In this document: piece by piece, positions 36,050 to 45,316 of the stretch | How the letters are laid out: each line of letters opens with the position of its first letter | How positions within the stretch are numbered: position 1 is the stretch's first letter | DNA from: an uncultured Paracoccaceae bacterium | GTDB lineage: Bacteria > Pseudomonadota > Alphaproteobacteria > Rhodobacterales > Rhodobacteraceae | Reading direction: 5' to 3' | NCBI GenBank assembly: GCA_947497065.1 | Contig: CANMEQ010000005.1 | Span: 124,001-188,000, forward strand | Length of the DNA stretch: 64,000 nt | Translations under genes and position numbers: made by a program | The notes under the pieces: model-generated | Database searches by the model: none | What the model was told of the DNA's origin: nothing | The model's input: the letters and a program-made list of their open reading frames with translations, nothing else

Positions 36050-36994
36050 TTAATTCTGCGTGAATTTCCATTGGGTTTTCTGCACCGTCGGGGCGTTTGG
36101 CGTGGCCAAGATCGACGGGAAATTCGGGTTGTGTGGCGCGTCGGGCCAGCCTTGTGCCTCGATCGCGAGGCCCGCGTAATGGGGGGCGTTGTCGTAGATG
36201 TGGATGCCGGTTTCAGTCGTGGCGACTGTCATGGTGACGTTGCGGCAGGCGAGGGTGAGACAGTCGGTCAGGGGGCCGCGGGTGTCGGACAGGCAGTAGG
36301 TGTTGTCGAACGGCGTGTCGCCCAAGGTCAGCGGTTTGGGGGTGGTGAAGTCGAACGGCGTGTCTGCGGCATCGGCGATGTCGCCCGTTGGGAAGCTGTT
36401 GGCATCTGTGGGCAGGTAGCGGGAGGCGGTGATGTGCAGGGTGTGATCTGACATCTGGCCCGAGCCGTCGAGGCACCAGTAGCTGTGGTTTGTGGCATTC
36501 ACCAAGGTTGGGCCGTCAGTGGTGGTGGTGATGGTGAGGGTGAGGGCGGGGCCCGGTGTGATTTCGAAATGCGCGGTCATGTGGCGGTTGGCGGGGAAGC
36601 CGCTTTCGCCGTCCATCAGGGTGGTGGTGAGGGTCGCGTGCGTGGAGCCGTGATCGGCGATGTCCCACAGGCGGTTATGGGTGGCGCGCCGCCCGCCGTG
36701 CAGCGTGTGCCTGCGGTCGAGGTTGGGCGAGAACATGTGTTCGATGCCGTCGATGATGGCGCGGGCACCGGTGATGCGATTGGCGACAGGGCCTGCGATG
36801 GCGCCGTGCAAGGCCATGGTGGTTTCGTAGTCGGCCAAGGTGTCGGAGCCCAGCGTGAGGGAGTGTTCGATGCCGTCGAGGCGGACGTCTTGGAGGATGG
36901 CACCATAATTGAGGATCGTGGCGGTGAGGCCGTGGCCTGACAGGGTGACGGCGTGCACCTGCTGGCCGGTTTGGAGGGTGCCGAAGGGTGTCAT
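36050..36994 (-). CDS. galM: Aldose 1-epimerase (galactose mutarotase)
   Basis: A 314-residue GalM interconverting alpha and beta anomers of galactose or glucose. Conserved features are SLTLGSDTLADY, the substrate-binding NRI segment (GPVANRITGAR), LHGG, the catalytic histidine in NATNHSYWCLDG, and a C-terminal acid in GLAIEAQGWPD. Its start overlaps the stop of the beta-galactosidase gene (ATGA), so it is the last, translationally coupled member of the galactoside operon and prepares released sugar for oxidation. Confidence 0.92.
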   Translation of the reverse strand: MTPFGTLQTGQQVHAVTLSGHGLTATILNYGAILQDVRLDGIEHSLTLGSDTLADYETTMALHGAIAGPVANRITGARAIIDGIEHMFSPNLDRRHTLHGGRRATHNRLWDIADHGSTHATLTTTLMDGESGFPANRHMTAHFEITPGPALTLTITTTTDGPTLVNATNHSYWCLDGSGQMSDHTLHITASRYLPTDANSFPTGDIADAADTPFDFTTPKPLTLGDTPFDNTYCLSDTRGPLTDCLTLACRNVTMTVATTETGIHIYDNAPHYAGLAIEAQGWPDAPHNPNFPSILATPNAPTVQKTQWKFTQN

Positions 36995-38910
36995 AGCGGT
37001 TCCCAATGGACGCCTGCGGGTGCGATTTCGGTTCCGTTCCAGGCCAGTGGTTCAGGCGCGTAGTTGAACACGAAGCGGTGGGTGTCGGTGTCGCGCAGGC
37101 GCAACCCGTCGGGGAGGGTATGGTGGGGGATGCCGTGTTCGTCGCACAGGGCGCGCAGGATCATGTCCCATGTGGGGTCATCGGGCCAGCCTGCGAGGTA
37201 GCGCAGTGTGTCGCCGACGATGGCGGGGTGGCCATCGGTGCTGCGCAGTTGCACAGGCGCGTCGCCTTCGAGGTGTTCGCGCCAGTGCAGGAACTGACCA
37301 CCGTTTTCGAGGGGCACGCTGGCCTGTGGGGGCAGGGATTCCGTGAGGGTCACGGTGGTGTCGAGGCCTGCGATATTGGGGCCCATGGGGGTTGGGATCG
37401 AGAGGTTTTCGTCTTTGGTGTCTGTGCGCGGGCCGATGAGGGCGTTGGCCTGAGACAGGGCCGCGCGCAGGGTGGCGGATAGGTGCATGAGGCCCGGCGC
37501 GAGGGTGAGTTTATAAGCGCTGAGGTCTGCGGTGTCGGGCGGCAGGATATCGACGTTGAGGCCAAGGCGGCGGCAGGCGCGGTAGGCGGCGAAGGCCAAG
37601 CGGAACATGTTGAAATCCGCGCCTTGGGGTTGGGCTTCCCAGCCCCATGCGCTTTCGTAATCGAAGACCAGTGCGACATCGGCGCGGGCTGTGCCGACAT
37701 TTGGCAGCTCGGCCATTTCCTCGGCGACTTGCATGCATTCGGCCATGGCGGGGGCATCGGCGCTGTCGGGGCGCAGCAGGCCTGCGTGCATTTGTTCTTG
37801 GGCGAAGGGGGCCTGGCGCCAGCGGAAATAGCAGACGGTTTCTGCGCCGTGGGCGAAGGCTTCCCACGCCCAAAGGCGGGCCATGCCGGGCAGGGGTGCG
37901 GGGTTGTAGGGCGCCCAGTTTACGGGGCCGGGTTGTTGTTCCATCACCCACCAGCGGCCGCCTGCGGGGGATGGGTTGCCGCCTGCGCGACCGACGGCGC
38001 GGTAGATGTCGTGGTGGAAGGCTTGGTTGTCGGGGTCGCCTTGGCGCAAGAACCGCAGTTTATGGTCTGGCGTGCCATCGAGGCGGTCGGACAGGAAGCC
38101 GATGGGGTAGCTGTCCCACGACGCGATATCGAGGTCTGCGCCCACTTTGAAATGGTCGAACGAAGTTTCGCGGCCCATGTAGTTGTGAATGATCGGCGCG
38201 TCGGTGTGGGCGCGGATGACATCGACCTGTTCGCGGTTGAATTCGACGACCATGTCGGACGAGTAGCGGTAGAAGTCGAGCAGGTGCGGGTGGTTGGGTT
38301 CGGTCACGGTGAGGTTGGGCAGGGCGACATCGGCGAAGTCGTCATACTCCATGGACCAGAACACATTGCCCCATGCCGAGTTCAGGGCATCGGTGGATTG
38401 GTATTTTTGGGCCAGCCAGTTTTGGAAGCCTTCGGTGGCGGCGTAGGAATAGCTGCGCGTGGTGTCGTGGCAGGCATATTCGTTGTCGGTTTGCCATGCG
38501 GCGACGTGCGGGTTTTTACCGTAGCGTTCGGCAAAGATGCGGGTGATGCGTTTGCTTTCTTCGCGGTAGCCGCGGTGGGAAAAGCAGTAGTGGCGGCGCG
38601 AGCCGAAGCCGCGGGGATTGCCCTGTTCGTCCACCGCCAACATATCGGGGTGTTTGTCGAGCATCCAGCGGGGCGGGGTGGCGGTGGGCGTGCCAAGGAT
38701 CACCTTGAGGCCTGCGCCGCCCAGCACGTCAATCGCGCGATCGAGCCAGTCGAAGGTGAAAACCTCGGGGCTGGGTTCGAGGCGGGACCATGCGAATTCG
38801 CCGATCCGCACCCAAGAGATGCCAGCCTTGACCATGCGTGCGGCATCGTCTGCCCAGATGTCTTCGGGCCAATGTTCAGGATAATAGCAGACGCCAAGGG
38901 TGCGTTTCAT
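36991..38910 (-). CDS. Beta-galactosidase, glycoside hydrolase family 42
   Basis: A 639-residue GH42 enzyme starting MKRTLGVCYYPEHWPEDIW. The acid/base glutamate lies in HVAAWQTDNEYACHD and the probable nucleophile in WWVMEQQPGPVNWAPYN, and trimerisation and C-terminal beta domains follow. No signal peptide is seen, so it is cytoplasmic and acts on imported galactosides. The ATG at 38910 is chosen; a long upstream open frame is Arg/Pro-rich and unrelated to the family. It follows the lactonase gene by 41 bases and overlaps galM. Confidence 0.93.
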   Translation of the reverse strand: MKRTLGVCYYPEHWPEDIWADDAARMVKAGISWVRIGEFAWSRLEPSPEVFTFDWLDRAIDVLGGAGLKVILGTPTATPPRWMLDKHPDMLAVDEQGNPRGFGSRRHYCFSHRGYREESKRITRIFAERYGKNPHVAAWQTDNEYACHDTTRSYSYAATEGFQNWLAQKYQSTDALNSAWGNVFWSMEYDDFADVALPNLTVTEPNHPHLLDFYRYSSDMVVEFNREQVDVIRAHTDAPIIHNYMGRETSFDHFKVGADLDIASWDSYPIGFLSDRLDGTPDHKLRFLRQGDPDNQAFHHDIYRAVGRAGGNPSPAGGRWWVMEQQPGPVNWAPYNPAPLPGMARLWAWEAFAHGAETVCYFRWRQAPFAQEQMHAGLLRPDSADAPAMAECMQVAEEMAELPNVGTARADVALVFDYESAWGWEAQPQGADFNMFRLAFAAYRACRRLGLNVDILPPDTADLSAYKLTLAPGLMHLSATLRAALSQANALIGPRTDTKDENLSIPTPMGPNIAGLDTTVTLTESLPPQASVPLENGGQFLHWREHLEGDAPVQLRSTDGHPAIVGDTLRYLAGWPDDPTWDMILRALCDEHGIPHHTLPDGLRLRDTDTHRFVFNYAPEPLAWNGTEIAPAGVHWEPL

Positions 38911-38951
38911 GGGGAGCCTTTGAGGTTTTGAGCCGCAGGTGAGGGCAGAGC

Positions 38952-39776
38952 CTAGAGCAGGACGCGGTGTTCTGCTTGGCCTTTGGCTTCGATTTTTGTG
39001 GCGAATGTTTTGCCGTCGTCGTCGCCGATGAGATCGACGCCAGCGGAGGTGCAAAACAGGGTGTTCAGGTCTGGCCCGCCGAAGGCAGGGCAAGAGGTTT
39101 GTTTGGCGGGGAAGGCCACCGTTTCGGTCAGGGTGCCATCGGGGGCGTAGCAGGCCACGCGCGCCGCACCCCATTGGGCGTTCCAGAAATTGCCAGCCGC
39201 ATCGATGACCGCGCCGTCTGGGCCCCAGTCGGTCGTGCCGAAATCAAGGTAGACTTCGGTGCTGCCTGTGGGCCACCCGTCGGGCTCGGACAGTTTCATG
39301 CGCATGATCTTTTTCGACGGGGTGTCGGTGAAATAGACGCATGATCCGTCGGGGGCGAAACAGATGGCATTGGTGATGGTGATGTTGGCGAAGAGCTGGC
39401 GCAGCTCGCCTTTGTAGTAGCGGTAGATGGCGCCTGCGCCCTGTTCGGCATTGAGGCCCATGGTGCCGATCCAAAAGCCGCCCCACGGGTCGGCGCGGCC
39501 ATCGTTGGAACGGGTGATGGGGTTGTCGGCCTCGATCTCGGCGACCAATTCGGTGGTGCCGGTGGGCATGTCGAAAATGTGCAAACCGGTGCTGTCGGCC
39601 ATGAGGAGGCGGTCGTCATCCAGCCAGCCTGCGGCGGAGACGTGGTTGTCGAATTGCCAGTGGCGGCCTTTGATGTGCAGGCGTTTGGAGAGGATGTCGA
39701 ACCAGAACAATTCGCCCCGTTCGGGATGCCACAGGGGGCCTTCGCCCAGCTTGCAAATGGTGTCGTCGAAGATCAT
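38952..39776 (-). CDS. SMP-30/gluconolactonase family sugar lactonase
   Basis: A 274-residue six-bladed beta-propeller lactonase. Motifs are CKLGEGPLWHPERGELFWFDIL (metal-ligand Glu), SNDGRADPWGGFWIGTMG, AICFAPDGSCVYFTDTPSKKI and WGPDGAVIDAAGNFWNAQWG. In this operon the likely substrate is D-galactono-1,4-lactone, giving galactonate; that is inference from neighbours dgoA and dgoK. Its start overlaps the dgoA stop (ATGA). Confidence 0.9.
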   Translation of the reverse strand: MIFDDTICKLGEGPLWHPERGELFWFDILSKRLHIKGRHWQFDNHVSAAGWLDDDRLLMADSTGLHIFDMPTGTTELVAEIEADNPITRSNDGRADPWGGFWIGTMGLNAEQGAGAIYRYYKGELRQLFANITITNAICFAPDGSCVYFTDTPSKKIMRMKLSEPDGWPTGSTEVYLDFGTTDWGPDGAVIDAAGNFWNAQWGAARVACYAPDGTLTETVAFPAKQTSCPAFGGPDLNTLFCTSAGVDLIGDDDGKTFATKIEAKGQAEHRVLL

Positions 39777-40378
39777 GCGAGAGCTGCATCATAGGCGGCG
39801 ACAATGGTGGCGGCGCGCATTGCGATATCGGCGGTGGACATGCCGGGTTTGAACAGGGCCGAACCGATGCCGAACCCATCGGCGGAGGCGGCGATCCATT
39901 GGGCGAAGTTTTCAGGGCCAGCGCCGCCGACTGCGTAGATTTGCGTGCCCGCTGGCATGACCGTGCGGATCGCTTTGAGACCATCGGGGCCAAGCAGGGA
40001 GCCGGGGAAGATTTTCAGGCCATCGGCGCCGTTTTTGAGCGCGGCGAAACATTCGGTTGGGGTCATCACGCCGGGCCAGCTTTGCAGGCCTGCGGTTTTG
40101 GTGGCGTGGATCACGCGCGGGTCCATGTTGGGGGAGACGATCAGGGTGCCGCCGGCTTGGGCGACGCGGTTCACGTCCTCCACGCTCAGCACGGTGCCAG
40201 CGCCGATGACGGCACGGTCGCCCACGGCGTCGACCATGGCTTTGATGCTGTCGAAAGGGTCTGGCGAGTTGAGGGGGACCTCGATGGTGGTGATGCCTGC
40301 GTCCACCAGTGCGATGGCGGCAGGGGCGGCTTCGGCGGGGGTGATGCCGCGCAGGATGGCGATGATATTGCGGGTCAT
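39773..40378 (-). CDS. dgoA: 2-dehydro-3-deoxy-6-phosphogalactonate aldolase
   Basis: A 201-residue class I aldolase of the KDPG/KDPGal family that splits KDPGal to pyruvate and glyceraldehyde 3-phosphate. It begins MTRNIIAILRGITPAEA; key parts are TTIEVPLNSPDP, VIGAGTVLSVEDV and the Schiff-base lysine in GADGLKIFPGSLLGP. The Asn/Ser pattern after IEVPLNS fits the galactonate branch. The frame continues open upstream of the ATG, but that part belongs to the dgoK gene. It overlaps dgoK and the lactonase by four bases each. Confidence 0.92.
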   Translation of the reverse strand: MTRNIIAILRGITPAEAAPAAIALVDAGITTIEVPLNSPDPFDSIKAMVDAVGDRAVIGAGTVLSVEDVNRVAQAGGTLIVSPNMDPRVIHATKTAGLQSWPGVMTPTECFAALKNGADGLKIFPGSLLGPDGLKAIRTVMPAGTQIYAVGGAGPENFAQWIAASADGFGIGSALFKPGMSTADIAMRAATIVAAYDAALA

Positions 40379-41274
40379 GATGAGGGGTCCAAATGTGCGT
40401 GGGCGGCTTTGATGCCGGCCAAGGTCATGTCTGTGGCATCGGCGCGGGTGGCGGTGACGCCCTGTTTGGCGAGGCCTTCGAGGTAGGGTTTTGAGACAGC
40501 GTCGGCGCCGATGATGGCGACGTTTTGGCCCAGCCAATAGGGTTTGGCGGCGGCCAGTTCTGCGCCGACCAGCAGGCCCGAGAGTTCTGAGCGCAGGGTT
40601 ACTTCGTCGGTGTTGTTGACCAGCTGTGCTGCGCGCAAGGCGAACAGGCGTGCGGCGAGGGCTTCGGGGCGCGACATTGCGGTTGAGAGGGCGGCATCGA
40701 AGGCGTCTTCGTTCCAGCCGCAGCTTGCGATGGAGTGGGACAGGACCGAGTGGTCGCACAGCAGCGCGAAGAGTTCGCCGGTCATGAAGGTCTGGAAGCT
40801 GACGACTTCGTCGGCGGAAACATGGACCCATTTGGTGTGGGTGCCGGGCAGGCAGATCACGCCGTCCCAGTTTTTGTTCTGCGCCAGAAAGCCCGCGATT
40901 TGGGTTTCTTCGCCGCGCATCACGTCGGGCGCTGGTGTGGTTTGTTTGATGCCCGGGATCACGTGCACGGTGAGGCCCGCGCGTGTGGTGGGGGCGGTGA
41001 CCATGGTTTTGGAGCAGACTTCGCAAGGCGCCGTTTGGTAGGGGGCTTCGACCCAGCCTTGGCGGGAGCCGACCATGCCGCAGGCGACAACGGTGGTGGT
41101 GTTGTCGAGCCAGTCGGCGGCCAATGCGGTGAGCGTGGGCTCAAACGCCGAAGGGGTGAGTTGCCCCATGCCTTGATCGCTTGTGCGTTCGCCCAAAACG
41201 GTGCCGTCTTTGGCGATGGCCCACAGCCGTAAGTTCGAGGTGCCCCAGTCGGCGGCGATCCAATCGGGTGTCAT
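40375..41274 (-). CDS. dgoK: 2-dehydro-3-deoxygalactonokinase
   Basis: A 299-residue sugar-acid kinase. It starts MTPDWIAADWGTSNLRLWAI, with the DWGTSN phosphate-binding motif. CLPGTHTKWVHVSADEVVSFQTFMTGELFALL is highly typical of DgoK. It phosphorylates 2-keto-3-deoxygalactonate to KDPGal, the substrate of the adjacent DgoA. Start and stop each overlap the neighbouring genes by four bases (ATGA), giving a tightly coupled agal-dgoK-dgoA-lactonase run. Confidence 0.93.
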   Translation of the reverse strand: MTPDWIAADWGTSNLRLWAIAKDGTVLGERTSDQGMGQLTPSAFEPTLTALAADWLDNTTTVVACGMVGSRQGWVEAPYQTAPCEVCSKTMVTAPTTRAGLTVHVIPGIKQTTPAPDVMRGEETQIAGFLAQNKNWDGVICLPGTHTKWVHVSADEVVSFQTFMTGELFALLCDHSVLSHSIASCGWNEDAFDAALSTAMSRPEALAARLFALRAAQLVNNTDEVTLRSELSGLLVGAELAAAKPYWLGQNVAIIGADAVSKPYLEGLAKQGVTATRADATDMTLAGIKAAHAHLDPSS

Positions 41275-43412
41275 AGGCGCTCTCCTTGTGCGACCCATAT
41301 GGTGTCCGGGAAGGCCCATGGCAGGGCCAGCCCGTGGTTCATTAAATAGGCCCCCGACACGGTGATTGGCCCTGATTTCAGAGCGGGTGTGCCGCGGGTC
41401 AGGCGCGACATATCATCTTGGTTTACCAAGCGCACGCGGTACATCGCATCAGGGTCGAGCGCGGTGAGGCGCAAGGGGCGCGGGGAGATTTGAGTGGAGG
41501 TGGCGGCTTTGCCTGCGAAGACCACAAAGCGGTCTGCGTCGCGGGCCATTTGTTGTTCTGCGATGACGGCAGGATCGGCGCTGTCGAGACGCAAGATATC
41601 TGCGGTTTGAAGCCAGTCGCGGTTGGTTTTCCACCAGGAGGTGGCGGTGGTGAGAACGCTGGCTTCGTGGTCGGTCAATTCGCGGGGATCCATTTCGAAG
41701 CCCATGTGACGTTGGGCTGCGACCCAAGCGCGAAACGAGATGTCGAGGACGCGGCCAGAGGTGTGACAGCGGCGGGGGCCGACGTGGCTGCCGGTGATGG
41801 ACAGGGGCAGGAACAAGGCGGCGTCGTGTTGGATGCGCAGACGTTCGAGGGCATCGTTGCTGTCTGACAGCCAGACCCGTTGGGTGCGCTGCAAAATGCC
41901 GAAATCGATGCGCCCGCCGCCTGAAGCGCAGCTTTCGATTTCCACATTCGGGAAGTCGGTGCGCAAGCGGTCGATGAGGGCGTAGGAGCCGCGGGTTTGG
42001 GCGGCATCTGGCGTGGGGAGCACGCGGTTATGATCCCATTTGATGTAGTCGATGTCGTGGGCGCTCAGGATTGCGGACATGCGGTCGTAGAGGAAATCGC
42101 GCACGTCCGGCAGGGCCATGTTCAGGGCCTTTTGCTGGCGGCCCAGAAGCTGGTCTTCGGCGCCCAAGGCCCAATCGGGGTGGGCGCGGTGGATGTTGCT
42201 GTCGGGGTTGATCATTTCCGGCTCGAACCACAGGCCAAAGGACATGCCTTTGGCGTGGACGTGATCGATGAGCGGGCCGAGGCCATCGGGGTATTTGCGC
42301 GGATCAACCTCCCAATCGGAGAGGGCGCGGGTGTCATCGTCGCGGTTGCCGAACCAGCCATCATCGAGGACGAACCGTTCGGCGCCCAAGGCTGCTGCGC
42401 GATCTGCGATGTCGCACAAGACGTCGAGTTTGTGGTCGAAATAGACGGCTTCCCAGCAGTTGTAGTGCACGGGGCGGGGGCGGTCTGGTTTGGGCCAGGT
42501 GACGATACGGTCGCGCACGTGGCGCTGAAAGCTGACGGCGCAGCCGTTCAGACCGGTGTTGGAATAGGTGAGGTAGAGCGGGGCTGTTTTAAATTCGAGG
42601 CCCGCTTCGTGTTCCATGCGGGCGGCGTGACCCCATTGGATTTGGCGACGGCCATCGGGCAGTTCTTCGGCGACCATGCGGTGACCGCCGGACCAGCCGT
42701 AGTGAAAACCGTAGACTTCGCCTGCTGTGTTTGTGGCACCGGTGCAGGGGACCAGAAGGCCCGGAAAGTGTTCGTGCCCTGTGCGCCCTGTGCGATTTTC
42801 GCGGTAGCGCATGCCGGCGGACCACGCGGTGCGGTTGGGTTGGAATTCGCCACACCAGCGGCCTGAAAAATCAATCATCTCGTCGCTGTGTTGGGGCGCG
42901 GGGATGACGGGGGCGGACAGCCAGTGCAGGTGGACGGGATTGTCCGCCGAGAGCACCGTTTGGGCGGTGATGATGTGGGTTTCAGGATCGGTGAGGAACA
43001 TGAATTTCAGCGAGAGGCCGTTTTCGGCATCGCGGTAGTTCAGGTAGAGACGGTCGGTTGTTTCAACAGCGTCTGCAAAGCAGAATTTCGGCAAGATCGG
43101 GGTGCCGTTGCCTTGGCGGACGATGAGGCCCGGTTGGCCCGGGAACGTGCGGGACGCTTCGGGGCACAAGGACAGATCCGGGTTTTCGTCGAGCATGCCG
43201 CCGGTGATGTCGAACACGCTGGCGGCGTGCAGCATTTGCAGATCTTCGCCGTCGGGCAGGCGGGTGCCCCAGTAGACGATCTGGGGCAGGCGTTCGCCCG
43301 TGGCGGTGATGACCATGGTTTGGCGGGCATCATCAAGCCGCCAGACATGGTCGACCGGTTTTTGGGCGACCACGGTTTGTGGTGGCGCGGGGGGGAGTGT
43401 GTCTGTCGTCAT
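41271..43412 (-). CDS. Alpha-galactosidase, glycoside hydrolase family 36
   Basis: A 713-residue GH36 enzyme. The substrate loop is ERFVLDDGWFGNRDDD, with LSDWEVDPRKYPDGLGPL. The nucleophile Asp lies in YIKWDHNRVLPT and the acid/base Asp in ESCASGGGRIDFG. An N-terminal beta-sandwich precedes the TIM barrel and a C-terminal beta domain ends the protein. No signal peptide is seen, so it is cytoplasmic and would cleave melibiose- or raffinose-type sugars delivered by the adjacent transporter. It begins four bases after the permease gene. Confidence 0.95.
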   Translation of the reverse strand: MTTDTLPPAPPQTVVAQKPVDHVWRLDDARQTMVITATGERLPQIVYWGTRLPDGEDLQMLHAASVFDITGGMLDENPDLSLCPEASRTFPGQPGLIVRQGNGTPILPKFCFADAVETTDRLYLNYRDAENGLSLKFMFLTDPETHIITAQTVLSADNPVHLHWLSAPVIPAPQHSDEMIDFSGRWCGEFQPNRTAWSAGMRYRENRTGRTGHEHFPGLLVPCTGATNTAGEVYGFHYGWSGGHRMVAEELPDGRRQIQWGHAARMEHEAGLEFKTAPLYLTYSNTGLNGCAVSFQRHVRDRIVTWPKPDRPRPVHYNCWEAVYFDHKLDVLCDIADRAAALGAERFVLDDGWFGNRDDDTRALSDWEVDPRKYPDGLGPLIDHVHAKGMSFGLWFEPEMINPDSNIHRAHPDWALGAEDQLLGRQQKALNMALPDVRDFLYDRMSAILSAHDIDYIKWDHNRVLPTPDAAQTRGSYALIDRLRTDFPNVEIESCASGGGRIDFGILQRTQRVWLSDSNDALERLRIQHDAALFLPLSITGSHVGPRRCHTSGRVLDISFRAWVAAQRHMGFEMDPRELTDHEASVLTTATSWWKTNRDWLQTADILRLDSADPAVIAEQQMARDADRFVVFAGKAATSTQISPRPLRLTALDPDAMYRVRLVNQDDMSRLTRGTPALKSGPITVSGAYLMNHGLALPWAFPDTIWVAQGERL

Positions 43413-43416
43413 TTGT

Positions 43417-44265
43417 CTACTTTACTGCGCCAAGCGTGAGGCCTGCGATGAAGTGTTTTTGCATCGCGAAGAACATGATCACAGGGGGCAAGGCCGCCAC
43501 GATAGAGCCTGCGGACATCAGGTGATAGGCCGCGCGAAACTGGCTGTTGAAGCTGGTGATCCCCGCGGTGACGGGCTGGCTGTCGGGGCCTTGGGTGAGC
43601 ACGATCGCCCAGAAGTAATCGTTCCAGATGAAGGTGAAGATCAGCACCGACAAGGCGGCCAATGCGGGTTTCATCAAGGGCAGCACGATGAACACGAAGA
43701 TGCGCCATTCGGCCACGCCTTCGACGCGGGCGGCTTCGATGAGAGGGAAGGGCAAGGCGCGGATGAAGTTGCGCATGAACAAGGTGCAAAAGCCGGTTTG
43801 GAACGCGACGTGGAACAGCACGAGGCCCAGTTTGGTGTCGTAGAGGTTCAGCGACAAGGTGAGGTCGCGCACCGGCACCATCAGGATTTGGAAGGGCACG
43901 AAGTTACCGGCGATGAACATGAAGAAGGTCAACAGGTTGCCGCGGAATTTATACACGCCCAGCGCAAAGCCGGTCATGGAAGACAAGATGATACAGCCGA
44001 TCACGGTGGGCACGGTGATAAGGACAGAGTTCCACAGGTAGCGTGGCATGTCGGATTCGAAGAAGACCTTACCGTAGTTGGTGAAAAATTCGAACGAAGA
44101 CGGCAGGCCCCAGTAGTTGCCGTTGACGAAATCGGCGTCTGGTTTGATGGAGAAGATCGCCACCGCGATGAGCGGCAGGAGCCAGACGATGAGCGCCACG
44201 GGCAGCAACATCTGGTAGGTGATTTGCCAGCTGCGGGATGATTTTTCGATAGGTTTGGGAAACAT
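43417..44265 (-). CDS. Carbohydrate ABC transporter permease (MalG type)
   Basis: A 282-residue inner-membrane permease with six predicted helices, beginning MFPKPIEKSSRSWQITYQMLLPVALIVWLLPLIAVAIFSI. The EAA loop is LIEAARVEGVAEWRIFVFIVLPLMKPALAALSV. The start ATG overlaps the stop of the partner permease (TGATG), which supports 44265 over upstream codons. It forms a heterodimeric channel with the MalF-type subunit, and it is followed at four bases by the alpha-galactosidase. Confidence 0.93.
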   Translation of the reverse strand: MFPKPIEKSSRSWQITYQMLLPVALIVWLLPLIAVAIFSIKPDADFVNGNYWGLPSSFEFFTNYGKVFFESDMPRYLWNSVLITVPTVIGCIILSSMTGFALGVYKFRGNLLTFFMFIAGNFVPFQILMVPVRDLTLSLNLYDTKLGLVLFHVAFQTGFCTLFMRNFIRALPFPLIEAARVEGVAEWRIFVFIVLPLMKPALAALSVLIFTFIWNDYFWAIVLTQGPDSQPVTAGITSFNSQFRAAYHLMSAGSIVAALPPVIMFFAMQKHFIAGLTLGAVK

Positions 44266-45182
44266 CAGCGTGGCCCTTTTTCGTCTTGGTACATGGACCA
44301 CAAGAAGTAGGTGATAAAGATCAGCATCAGGCAGAATAGGACAACCGCGATGGCCGCTCCGTAGCCCATGCGGAACCCGAATTCCGACAGGGATTCTTCG
44401 AACATGTAGAACGACAGAACGCGGGTGGAGCCGAAGGGGCCGCCGTTGGTCATGACGGCGATAAAGTCGAACGAGCGCAGCGCGCCGATGATGGTGACGA
44501 CGAAGGCGATGAAGGTGGCGGGTTTGAGTTGTGGGATGATGACGTACCACAACATTTTATGGCCCTTCGCGCCGTCAAGGCGGGCGGCTTCGACCTGTTC
44601 GGGGTCAACGGCGTTGAGGCCGGTGAGATACAAGATCATGCAATAGGCGGTTTGTGGCCAGAGGCCGGCTGCGATGATGCCGTAGGTGGCGGTGTTGGGG
44701 TTGCCCAAGATGCCGCCGCGCACGTCGATGCCAACGAGGCCGGTGATGACGTCGAACAGGCCGTCGTTGGGCAGGTAGAACCATGAGAACACGAGGCCCA
44801 CGACCACCTGAGAGATCACGAACGGGAAGAAGAACAAGGATTTATAGAGGCGGATGCCACGGACGGTCTGGTTGAGAAACAGCGAGATCGACAGGCCCAT
44901 CGGGATGGCGAGCAAATAGAGGATCAGCCATTTGATGTTGTTCCAGAACGAGGTTTCGAATTTGCGGTCGCCGCCCAGCAGACGTTCGTAGTTGGCGGTG
45001 CCGACCCATGTTTTCTCGCCCAAGCCATCCCATTCGTGGAAGGAAATCCAGAACGATTGGAAGATCGGGAAGATCACATAGAGTGCGAAAAAGAGAACGC
45101 CGGGGAGCAGGAACAGCCACGGGGTGACCGCGATTTCGTTCCGTTTATACCAGCTGCGTGTGGTGGGGGTGGCCGTTGCCAT
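44265..45182 (-). CDS. Carbohydrate ABC transporter permease (MalF type)
   Basis: A 305-residue permease starting with a cytoplasmic tail and TM1 (AVTPWLFLLPGVLFFALYVIFPIFQSFWISFHEWDG). The EAA loop is QVEAARLDGAKGHKMLWYVIIPQLKPATFIAFV. Six helices are predicted. A GGAGACACACA ribosome binding site precedes the ATG at 45182. It lies 134 bases downstream of the binding-protein gene, with a long hairpin in the gap that probably lowers its expression relative to the binding protein. Confidence 0.93.
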   Translation of the reverse strand: MATATPTTRSWYKRNEIAVTPWLFLLPGVLFFALYVIFPIFQSFWISFHEWDGLGEKTWVGTANYERLLGGDRKFETSFWNNIKWLILYLLAIPMGLSISLFLNQTVRGIRLYKSLFFFPFVISQVVVGLVFSWFYLPNDGLFDVITGLVGIDVRGGILGNPNTATYGIIAAGLWPQTAYCMILYLTGLNAVDPEQVEAARLDGAKGHKMLWYVIIPQLKPATFIAFVVTIIGALRSFDFIAVMTNGGPFGSTRVLSFYMFEESLSEFGFRMGYGAAIAVVLFCLMLIFITYFLWSMYQDEKGPR

Positions 45183-45249
45183 TGTGTGTCTCCTGACGGG
45201 TCAACGCATGTGAAAGGCGCGTGTGGCGGCTTGCAGATAGGTTGGGGGT

Positions 45250-45308
45250 GGTGGGTTGCACCCACCCTACTGGGGCGGGTGCAACGGGTAGGGTGGGTGA
45301 AACCCACC
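45250..45308. repeat. Long near-perfect hairpin between binding-protein and permease genes (REP-like palindrome)
   Basis: Two 21-base arms (45250-45270 and 45288-45308) are reverse complements with one mismatch and a 17-base loop. Each arm is itself a small palindrome, GGTGGGT-N3-ACCCACC, followed or preceded by CTAC/GTAG. It sits in the only long gap of an otherwise overlapping operon, like REP elements in mal operons. A role in mRNA protection and graded expression is inference. Confidence 0.8.
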
Positions 45309-45316
45309 GCTACCTT

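Noticed and set aside
37483-38931. Long open frame on the plus strand opposite the beta-galactosidase
   Set aside because: It mirrors a high-GC minus-strand gene with clear GH42 motifs, has no recognisable domain and no ribosome binding site. Similar frames opposite soeA, xsc and the cysteine-repeat protease were rejected for the same reason.
38911-39174. N-terminal extension of the beta-galactosidase
   Set aside because: The upstream residues are basic and unrelated to GH42 and overlap the lactonase gene. MKRTLGVCYYPEHW is the normal family start.
40379-41026. N-terminal extension of DgoA by over 200 residues
   Set aside because: The extra part is Arg/Pro-rich, lies inside dgoK in another frame, and the family starts exactly at the ATG at 40378.
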